From NCBI GenBank assembly GCA_026692885.1, contig JAPLNJ010000077.1, forward strand, positions 1-10,885: DNA of 10,885 nucleotides, written 5' to 3'. The stretch's first letter is position 1. Each line of letters begins with the position of its first letter. This DNA is from Planctomycetota bacterium (GTDB taxonomy: Bacteria; Planctomycetota; Planctomycetia; Pirellulales; Pirellulaceae). The translations under genes and the position numbers were made by a program. The notes beneath the pieces are model-generated. The model did not search any database and was not told the DNA's origin. It was given only the letters and a program-made list of their open reading frames with translations. This document shows positions 5,935 to 10,885 of the stretch, piece after piece.

Positions 5935-6578
5935 GGCAACAACTCCCTCCGAATCAACAGGATGATCGACAAACTGGCGGCGTCGGCCGCAGCCAGTTCC
6001 TCCGCCGTTACTGGCCGGACGCGTTCGTCCGGCAGGGTCAGGTTCTCACACAGATAAGCCTCATGACTGGTCTGCAAATCGGCGGCCGCCTGGGCCGCCC
6101 AACGCAACGCGTCCGCCGTGCCCGCCAGGATCGCGATCTGGCTGTGTTGACGGAGTTCCTCGGCAGCGACCTGCGGCTGCCGGCCGTGGGCGCTGACCAG
6201 GCGGGCCTCGGCCCAGTCGAGCCCCAATCTGGCGAACGCGACTTGCACCGAACTGACGCCCGGAATGACCTCGCACAGCTCCCGGCCGAACCGCCGCACG
6301 ACCTTCGCCGCCAGACTGAACAATCCCGGATCGCCGCTCACCAACACGGCAACATTCCGGCCGACTGCCCGCTGCTCCGCGACGGCCTCCAGCAACGAGT
6401 TGAGGTCCGTGCCGGTGACGATTCGCAGACCGGGATGGTCGGGAAACAGCTCTAACAGACGCCGGCTGCCCGCCAGCACTTCGGCCCGGGCGACCGCTTG
6501 CCGTGCGGCGTCCATAAGATACCGGGGCGAACCCGGGCCGCAACCCACGATCGCGATTTTGCCTGAATTTAACGCCAT
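5931..6578 (-). CDS. cbiE: Precorrin-6Y C5-methyltransferase subunit CbiE
   Basis: This 215-residue protein is the C5-methylating half of the precorrin-6Y/cobalt-precorrin-7 methyltransferase pair. Marks: KIAIVGCGPGSPRYL (residues 7-21, SAM loop), LAGSRRLLELF, VLVSGDPGLFSLA (78-90), EVIPGVSSVQVAFARLGLDWAEA, and a late AYLCENLTLPDE. In aerobic bacteria it is fused to the decarboxylating C15 domain as CobL (about 400 residues). Here only the CbiE half is present, and no CbiT follows, since the next gene is cobI. CbiT must be elsewhere if the pathway works. ATG 6578 overlaps the cbiD stop by 10 bases and the gene ends with an ATGA overlap into cobI. An open frame continues upstream to 6839 but lies inside cbiD and was rejected. 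Confidence 0.92.
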   Translation of the reverse strand: MALNSGKIAIVGCGPGSPRYLMDAARQAVARAEVLAGSRRLLELFPDHPGLRIVTGTDLNSLLEAVAEQRAVGRNVAVLVSGDPGLFSLAAKVVRRFGRELCEVIPGVSSVQVAFARLGLDWAEARLVSAHGRQPQVAAEELRQHSQIAILAGTADALRWAAQAAADLQTSHEAYLCENLTLPDERVRPVTAEELAAADAASLSIILLIRRELLP

Positions 6579-7663
6579 GGCCCCAGATCTCCCGCAGTCC
6601 CCAGACACTCGCCCACCATATTTACCAGGAATACGGCCACCGGCAAACGCGTGCCAATCCGTTGGCTGACCGCCGTTCGGATGCGTCCCGCCAAGGCCTC
6701 GGCCAAGCTCTTCCGCTCGGGCGGCGGCAGGGCGGCAAACAGGCCTTCGACGGTGGTGTTCTGCGCCGTCGGCAGACTCGAACACAACCTGCGGATCGTC
6801 TCCAGCGGCGGCGGCGAACGAGCGGAATGCGTATCCCACTGTCTGTCGCCAAGCTTGGCGAGTTTGCCGGGGTGTCCGAGGACCAGCAAAGCGTGGAAAG
6901 CACGCGACCCCTCACCCCCAACCCCTCTCCCCGGAGTGCTAAGGCGTGGGGAGACCAACTCGTCGAGCAGGAAGCCCCACTCGTTGCCCACCTCGATCAC
7001 TTGTTCCTCACGCAGGAAAAAATGCTGTCGAGCGGAGCGGGCGCCGATATTGCCGGGCACGAAGACCACGGCCGTCTCGCCGCAAGCGGCGGCCACGTCC
7101 AGGCTGCACGTCAGAGCGTCCCGCAGCGCCGAGACGCAGTACGGCCGGACGACGCCCGTGGTGCCCAGGATGGACAGTCCGCCTGCGATCCCCAGCCGCG
7201 GATTGAAGGTCCGCGTGGCCACTTCGCGACCGCCGGGGATCGCCACTTCGACGCGCACGCCACGGCTCGTGACGGCACGAATCGCCGCGGTAATCATCTG
7301 CCGCGGGACCGGGTTGATGGCCGGCTGCCCGGGCGGGATTTGCAGTCCGGGCTTGGTCACCGTGCCCACGCCTTCTCCGGCGACAAACGCGACATCGGCC
7401 TGGTCGTCCCAGGCGACCGTGACGCGGATTTCCAAACCGTGCGTCGCGTCGGGGTCGTCGCCGGCGTCCTTGCGCACCACGGCGGTGGCCGCGGCGCCGT
7501 CCGCGCGCGGCTCGACGTGCAGGATCGGCACCCGCACCGCCTGACCCGACGGCAACTGCAGTTCGACGTCCCTGGGCGCCTCGCCGCCAGCCAGCACCAA
7601 GGCTGCGGCCTTGGCGGCCGCGGCGGCACAGGTTCCGGTCGTTAGTCCCGATCGCAAGCTCAC
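6569..7663 (-). CDS. cbiD: Cobalt-precorrin-5B C1-methyltransferase CbiD
   Basis: This 364-residue SAM-dependent enzyme methylates C1 of cobalt-precorrin-5B in the anaerobic route. Family marks: LRSGLTTGTCAAAAAKAA near the start, GEGVGTVTKPGLQIPPGQPA, GGLSILGTTGVVRPYC, VPGNIGARSARQHF, GHPGKLAKL and a THS motif after it. The start is GTG 7663, which overlaps the cbiO TGA as GTGA and has AGGAGA about seven bases upstream. Longer in-frame starts lie within cbiO. Oddity: between LLDEL (232-236) and ALLVLGHPGK (258-267) there are about 20 residues, mostly Gly, Pro, Arg and Ser, where relatives I recall have about eight. The DNA there (6910-6955) looks like an interspersed repeat inserted in frame. 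The enzyme probably still folds, as the segment sits at a surface-type loop. Confidence 0.92.
   Translation of the reverse strand: MSLRSGLTTGTCAAAAAKAAALVLAGGEAPRDVELQLPSGQAVRVPILHVEPRADGAAATAVVRKDAGDDPDATHGLEIRVTVAWDDQADVAFVAGEGVGTVTKPGLQIPPGQPAINPVPRQMITAAIRAVTSRGVRVEVAIPGGREVATRTFNPRLGIAGGLSILGTTGVVRPYCVSALRDALTCSLDVAAACGETAVVFVPGNIGARSARQHFFLREEQVIEVGNEWGFLLDELVSPRLSTPGRGVGGEGSRAFHALLVLGHPGKLAKLGDRQWDTHSARSPPPLETIRRLCSSLPTAQNTTVEGLFAALPPPERKSLAEALAGRIRTAVSQRIGTRLPVAVFLVNMVGECLGTAGDLGPWR
6910..6955. repeat. Interspersed GC-rich repeat embedded in cbiD
   Basis: CCTCACCCCCAACCCCTCTC at 6910-6929 followed by CCCGGAGTGCT resembles the common bacterial interspersed repeat whose plus-strand translation reads LTPNPSPRG-like. 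TCTCCCC (6926-6932) and GGGGAGA (6948-6954) form a 7-bp stem. A related hairpin, also with CCCGGAGT at its centre, lies at 1731-1758. In cbiD it encodes about residues 237-254 without breaking the frame. Confidence 0.65.
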
Positions 7664-8544
7664 GCCAAGTCTCCTGGCCGTGGTCTCAGGGGCACCCCGT
7701 CCGTCAGCCACTGCAAGATCTGCCGCCGGGCATCCTCGATCGTCAGGGGCAGTGGCTCGGCGGCCAGGCCGTGTCGCTGTCGCAAGTCGTGAAACAATTG
7801 CGACACCAAGGGAATCCGCAGGCCGGCCTGGGCTGCCGTTTGGGGGTCGGCCAGGACGGCGTGCGGCGTTCCGGCCTGCCACACGCTTCCGCGGCGCAGC
7901 ACGTAGATCCGGTCGGCCAGCACGGGGAGCAAGTCGACCGCGTGCGTGGACAGGATGATCGTGATCTTCTGCTCGCGATTCAGCCGCACCAGCAATTCGA
8001 TCATGTGGGCTTCGCCGACCGGGTCCAGACCGCCGGTCGGCTCGTCCAGCAACAGTACCCGTGGTTGCATCGCCAGCACACCGGCCAGGCAGACCCGTTT
8101 CTGCTGGCCGTAGCTCAGTTGGTGCACCGGCCGCTGCCGCAACTCCAACGCCTCGACGGCCTCCAAGGCGGCGTCGACGCGCTCGGTCACCACGGCTTCG
8201 CTCAAACCCTGGTTCCGCGGGCCGAAGGCCACGTCCTGCTCGACCGACGCCGCGAACAGTTGGTCGACCGGGTTCTGGAACACCAGGCCGACCTGCCGAT
8301 ACAGTTCCTCCGCTCGCAGGCAGCGGATGTCGCTGCCGGCCAGACGCACCTGCCCCCGTTGCGGCGTCAGCAAACGCATCAGCAGTTTAAGCAGGGTCGT
8401 CTTGCCCGATCCGTTCGTGCCCATCACGGCCACGAACTCGCCGGCGCGAATCTGCAAGGTCAATTCGGCGATGGCTTCGATTCCGTGCGGGTAAGTGAAG
8501 CTGACGGCGTCGGCTGCGACGGCCGCCGGTTCGGCCTGACTCAT
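7660..8544 (-). CDS. cbiO: Cobalt ECF transporter ATPase CbiO
   Basis: This 294-residue ATP-binding subunit powers cobalt import on the cytoplasmic face, coupled to CbiQ and CbiM. Walker A is GTNGSGKT (42-49), the Q-loop Gln is at 90 in VFQNPVDQLF, the signature is LSYGQQKR (143-150), Walker B is VLLLDE (163-168), the D-loop is GGLD and the H-loop His is at 201. The signature differs from the usual LSGGQ by Tyr in the third position. QNPVDQLF is typical of ECF ATPases. After the ATPase core there is a C-terminal extension of about 50 residues, common in CbiO. The start ATG overlaps the cbiQ TGA as ATGA and the stop overlaps the cbiD GTG, so translation is probably coupled on both sides. Confidence 0.94.
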   Translation of the reverse strand: MSQAEPAAVAADAVSFTYPHGIEAIAELTLQIRAGEFVAVMGTNGSGKTTLLKLLMRLLTPQRGQVRLAGSDIRCLRAEELYRQVGLVFQNPVDQLFAASVEQDVAFGPRNQGLSEAVVTERVDAALEAVEALELRQRPVHQLSYGQQKRVCLAGVLAMQPRVLLLDEPTGGLDPVGEAHMIELLVRLNREQKITIILSTHAVDLLPVLADRIYVLRRGSVWQAGTPHAVLADPQTAAQAGLRIPLVSQLFHDLRQRHGLAAEPLPLTIEDARRQILQWLTDGVPLRPRPGDLA

Positions 8545-9329
8545 GGCGGCCACCTCTCTGCCAGGAAGAAGACCAGCATGACCAGCGTCAAGCAGGACAA
8601 GGTGCTGGCCACCTGCCGCCTGCGCAGTGTCGGCAGAGCCGGCGTCGGCAAGGAACCGCGGTAGCCCCGGGCCAGCATGGCTTCGTACGAACGTTCGGCC
8701 TGATCGAGCGACCGCAGGATCACGATGCCAGCCAGACTGCCTAAGGACCGCATCGACCGCCCGTAGTTCGCGTAGCCCAGACGGGCCTTCTGAGCCGCCA
8801 CGATGCTCGCGGCCTGCTCGAACAACACGAAGATGTAGCGGTACATCAACAGCGCGATTTCGATCAAGGTCTGAGGCAGACCGGCCCAGCGCAAGGCGGC
8901 GAAGACCTCCAGAGCCGGCGTACGCAGACACAACGTCATGACCACGGCGACGGACGCCAGCACGCGGCCGCCGATCAGCGCTCCCGCGGCCAAACCTTCT
9001 CGGCTGGCCGTCAGGTGCAACGGCCCCAAGTCCCAGGTGGCCACGGGCGTCGTCCCCGTCAGGAAAGTCCGCATGAGGCAGATCACAGCCGCCAACCCCA
9101 GCGGGGCCAGCAAGCGGCCGAGCACTTGTCGCAGCGGCACGCGCGACACGGTGAGCCACGCCAAGCAGCCGGCCAACACGAGCAAGGGGAAACCCAACCG
9201 CCGCGACAGCACCACCGCACAGACGGTGGCCAGTGCGACGATCAACTTGACGCGCACGTCGTAGCGACAGGCCAACCGGCCATCGCCGGTAGCCTGTTCA
9301 AGCGAGAAGACTTCATGGAGCCGATGCAT
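8541..9329 (-). CDS. cbiQ: Cobalt ECF transporter transmembrane protein CbiQ
   Basis: This 262-residue scaffold membrane subunit (T component) links the CbiO ATPase to the metal-binding CbiM. Hydrophobic segments appear near residues 27-60 (VKLIVALATVCAVV and FPLLVLAGCLAWL), 70-90, 115-140 (ALIGGRVLASVAVVMTL), 150-170 and at the C-terminus (LSCLTLVMLVFFLA). The conserved coupling segments are SYEAMLARGYRG, containing the Ala-x-x-Arg-Gly motif that docks on CbiO, and the earlier AQKARLGY helix. The N-terminus has the usual amphipathic start before the conserved DVRVKL. ATG 9329 overlaps the CbiN-like gene by 17 bases and has no clear Shine-Dalgarno, suggesting coupling. It overlaps cbiO at the other end. 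Confidence 0.92.
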   Translation of the reverse strand: MHRLHEVFSLEQATGDGRLACRYDVRVKLIVALATVCAVVLSRRLGFPLLVLAGCLAWLTVSRVPLRQVLGRLLAPLGLAAVICLMRTFLTGTTPVATWDLGPLHLTASREGLAAGALIGGRVLASVAVVMTLCLRTPALEVFAALRWAGLPQTLIEIALLMYRYIFVLFEQAASIVAAQKARLGYANYGRSMRSLGSLAGIVILRSLDQAERSYEAMLARGYRGSLPTPALPTLRRRQVASTLSCLTLVMLVFFLAERWPP

Positions 9330-9966
9330 GGTGTGGGTGGTCGGTCTTGCCTGGAGGAAAGAGGCTGCGAAACGTATATCCCGCGATGAACCCGCCGACC
9401 GCCCCGGCCAGCAGGAACAGGAACAGCAAGAGGTCGCCCTGGTCGGTGTTCAGGTACGGCGCACGGGCGGGGTGTCCCGCCTGTTCGGCCACCTTCTCCA
9501 CGACCGTCTTGTCCACGCCTTCCCAGCTGCTTTGGGCGGAACCGTGCGTGGGCAATAACACGGAGAGGCCCCAGGCCAAAGCGGTGATTGCAGGCGTCCC
9601 GCGGCACTGTAGCAACGCGTGCCAAGATGATTTCTGCTGGCAAAAGGCGGTCGAAGTTCGAAAAGTTAATTCGGCGCCCGTTGTTAATGAGTCCTGCGCA
9701 GTTAATGGAACGTCGCGCTGGGAGGGCGAGGCTCCTGCCGAGCCGTGGGCTGCGTCCGGCTCGGCAGGAGCCTTGCCCTCCCATTCCAGGGGCAACCCAG
9801 GACTCAATAGGAGCAGCGTTCGATGGGCGTCAGTACGTCGTGTGGCTCGCCAGAGCCGGACAGGTTCGGGAGCTGCTCGCAGCGGCGGAGTCGCACACAC
9901 ACGGCTCTGGAGAGCCATGCTACTTGGGTGGTGGCCGCGTGGCCGGGTGAGGAAGAGCTGCTTCAT
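9313..9966 (-). CDS. CbiN-like cobalt transporter accessory membrane protein with repeat-derived N-terminus
   Basis: The last 100 or so residues are the recognisable protein. They comprise a signal-peptide-like segment (ITALAWGLSVLLPTHGSAQ), a short extracytoplasmic part with WEGVDKTVVEKVAEQAG and NTDQGDLLLF, and one transmembrane helix LFLFLLAGAVGGFIAGY. This two-helix plan replaces CbiN/PDGLE in many ECF cobalt importers, between CbiM and CbiQ as here. The frame is open without a stop from ATG 9966. That ATG overlaps the cbiM TGA as ATGA and has AAGGAG six bases upstream, giving 217 residues. However, residues about 15-105 are read through interspersed palindromes (9688-9923) and look non-coding. 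A TTG at 9615 would give a normal-length 100-residue protein but has no Shine-Dalgarno. Function is likely; the true start is uncertain. Confidence 0.75.
   Translation of the reverse strand: MKQLFLTRPRGHHPSSMALQSRVCATPPLRAAPEPVRLWRATRRTDAHRTLLLLSPGLPLEWEGKAPAEPDAAHGSAGASPSQRDVPLTAQDSLTTGAELTFRTSTAFCQQKSSWHALLQCRGTPAITALAWGLSVLLPTHGSAQSSWEGVDKTVVEKVAEQAGHPARAPYLNTDQGDLLLFLFLLAGAVGGFIAGYTFRSLFPPGKTDHPHHASAP
9688..9806. repeat. Nested palindrome in front of the CbiN-like core
   Basis: Inner arms 9719-9745 and 9757-9783 are 27 bases each with one mismatch and an 11-base loop; they carry GGCTCCTGCCGAGCC and its near-complement. Outer arms 9688-9696 (TGAGTCCTG) and 9798-9806 (CAGGACTCA) pair perfectly. 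Read on the minus strand in the gene's frame, the inner element gives EGKAPAEP...GSAGASPS, a translation I associate with interspersed repeats in planctomycete genomes (from memory, not searched). Confidence 0.8.
9844..9923. repeat. Two short related hairpins between cbiM and the CbiN-like core
   Basis: GGCTC GCCA GAGCC at 9844-9857 and GGCTC TGGA GAGCC at 9903-9916 have identical stems and different loops. The second is followed by ATGCTAC. They look like copies of one small interspersed hairpin and lie inside the open frame that begins at 9966. Confidence 0.55.
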
Positions 9967-10745
9967 GCTTCGCTCCTTGCTACCTCGGGCAAACTGGGGA
10001 AGGGGTCCAGCAGTTGCGGCCGCCGCGCTAGCACGTAGCGGTAGGCCAGCGCCGTCAGTAATCCCTCGCCCACACCCAACGGCAACTGCGTGGGGACAAA
10101 GGCAGCGGCGACGGCGGCGAACATGCCCCACATCGATCCGTCGCCGTGCAGCGCGGTGGCCAGTTGGAACGAGGTCATGGCGTAGGTGGCCCAATCGCAG
10201 GTCACGCCGGCCACCACCGTCGCGGCAAACACGGGCACGCGGACCGCGCGCAGGACGCGAAAGATACCGTAAGCACTCAGCGACCCGACGACCCCCAACG
10301 ACACGACGTCCGCGCCCAGCGTCGTCAGGCCGCCATGAGCCAGGAACAGGGCCTGCAGCAACAACGCGATGCTGGCCACGACGATGGTCGGCCCGGGCCC
10401 GATCAGTAAGACGCCCAGACCCGTGCCACAAGGGTGGGCACAGGTGCCGAGCCAGGGAATGGGCACCGGCATGCAGGAGATCACGAATAGCGCCGAGCCG
10501 ACGAGCGCGACTAGCGCCATCGAACGCGGATCGATGGCCCGGCGCCGGCGAATTGTGTGCAGGCCCCACCACACGAACGGTGCGGCGACCAGGAACCACA
10601 AACCGGCCCAGTCACCCGGCAGAATGCCTTCCGAGAGATGCATGGCGTACGCGGGCTGGGGCCACAACACCAGTGCCACACTCACAATTTGGAGTGCGGC
10701 GACCTGTCGCCGCTTTTCAGCGTCCCTGCCAAGCCTTGTTCCCAT
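9963..10745 (-). CDS. cbiM: Cobalt ECF transporter substrate-capture protein CbiM
   Basis: The core protein (226 residues from ATG 10643) starts MHLSEGILPG. In CbiM/NikM the free amino group of Met1, His2 and a later His bind the metal; here the later one is probably His70 in GTCAHPCGTGLG. Five or more hydrophobic helices follow, ending VGEGLLTALAYRYV. Directly before MHLSEG the frame reads VSVALVLWPQPAYA, a hydrophobic stretch with an AYA cleavage site that would expose Met1-His2. The front of this signal peptide is unclear. ATG 10745 gives a 34-residue leader (GTRLGRDAEKRRQVAAL as the charged end) made largely of a palindromic repeat. The frame is also open through ATG 10874 to the window edge. 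None of these starts has a Shine-Dalgarno. The true start may lie outside the window. Confidence 0.85.
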   Translation of the reverse strand: MGTRLGRDAEKRRQVAALQIVSVALVLWPQPAYAMHLSEGILPGDWAGLWFLVAAPFVWWGLHTIRRRRAIDPRSMALVALVGSALFVISCMPVPIPWLGTCAHPCGTGLGVLLIGPGPTIVVASIALLLQALFLAHGGLTTLGADVVSLGVVGSLSAYGIFRVLRAVRVPVFAATVVAGVTCDWATYAMTSFQLATALHGDGSMWGMFAAVAAAFVPTQLPLGVGEGLLTALAYRYVLARRPQLLDPFPSLPEVARSEA

Positions 10746-10885
10746 GCGCGGGCGAAGAGCCCGCACGGGCGTTCTGAAAAGCGGTGACAAGTCACCGCAC
10801 TCCAAAATTGGTTGCGTCTCGACCGCGTCGCAAATCGGCGGAACATTCTTCCGCACCAGTGCCACGCTCACCATTTGGAGTGCGG
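10668..10885. repeat. 32-base direct repeat, 186 bases apart, at the cbiM 5' region
   Basis: CACCAGTGCCAC.CTCAC.AT at 10668-10688 and 10854-10874 continues identically into TTGGAGTGCGG in both copies (ending 10699 and 10885, the window edge). There are only two differences over 32 bases. The offset is 186 bases, exactly 62 codons, so both copies encode the same residues (ALQ[I/M]VSVALV) in the cbiM frame. The second copy runs off the window, so the full unit may be longer. Confidence 0.75.
10688..10806. repeat. Large inverted repeat inside the cbiM leader region
   Basis: Arms 10688-10720 and 10774-10806 (33 bases, three mismatches) surround a centre with its own hairpin (GCGGGC, 10748-10753; GCCCGC, 10759-10764). 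Each arm also folds alone: GCGGCGAC CT GTCGCCGC and GCGGTGAC AA GTCACCGC are perfect 8-bp stems. The minus-strand reading of the right arm gives ECGDLSPLF, a phrase I associate with planctomycete interspersed repeats (from memory). Confidence 0.8.

Noticed and set aside
8545..9159. Upstream extension of the cbiO frame by 205 codons
   Set aside because: It is antiparallel in character to nothing known and lies inside cbiQ. ATG 8544 overlaps the cbiQ stop by ATGA and fits the CbiO family start.
9967..10599. Upstream extension of the CbiN-like frame to 10599
   Set aside because: It lies entirely inside cbiM in another frame, while ATG 9966 has the Shine-Dalgarno and the stop-start overlap.

Overview
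The window is a GC-rich bacterial segment carrying most of a cobalt uptake and corrin-ring (vitamin B12) operon on the minus strand, plus a short two-gene unit on the plus strand at the left end. The many palindromic repeats lie between genes and, unusually, inside reading frames. Together with the secreted PIG-L enzyme they resemble Planctomycetota genomes. That lineage call is inference from repeat style; there is no rRNA or marker gene here to confirm it.

Layout, left to right. Bases 1-240 hold no supported gene, only short repeats. Then come a 55-residue HicB-like protein (241-408) and, overlapping it by ATGA, an exported PIG-L deacetylase (405-1334). Bases 1335-1790 are non-coding and dominated by a roughly 310-base imperfect palindrome. 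From 1791 to the right edge everything runs leftward. In transcription order the genes are cbiM, a CbiN-like small membrane protein, cbiQ, cbiO, cbiD, cbiE, cobI/cbiL, cobM/cbiF, cbiG, cobJ/cbiH and cobK/cbiJ. The first three plus cbiO form an energy-coupling-factor cobalt importer. CobI, CbiH, CbiF, CbiG, CbiD, CobK and CbiE cover much of the route from (cobalt-)precorrin-2 to the C5/C15-methylated corrin stage. CbiD and CbiG next to a cobalt importer point to the anaerobic (early cobalt insertion) route. CbiT, CbiC, CbiA and a cobaltochelatase are not in the window. No cobalamin riboswitch is visible; the operon start is probably beyond the right edge.

The junctions fall into two classes. 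Six adjacent pairs overlap (cbiM/N, N/Q, Q/O, O/D, D/E, E/cobI), and cbiG/cobJ also overlap. The three real gaps (cobI-cobM, cobM-cbiG, cobJ-cobK) each hold a long inverted repeat. Repeat DNA also appears to have been absorbed in frame into three genes: the leader of cbiM, the front of the cbiN-like gene and the middle of cbiD. The cobJ gene seems to lack any ATG, GTG or TTG start that would include its SAM-binding N-terminus. The best candidate is an ATT codon behind a strong Shine-Dalgarno sequence.
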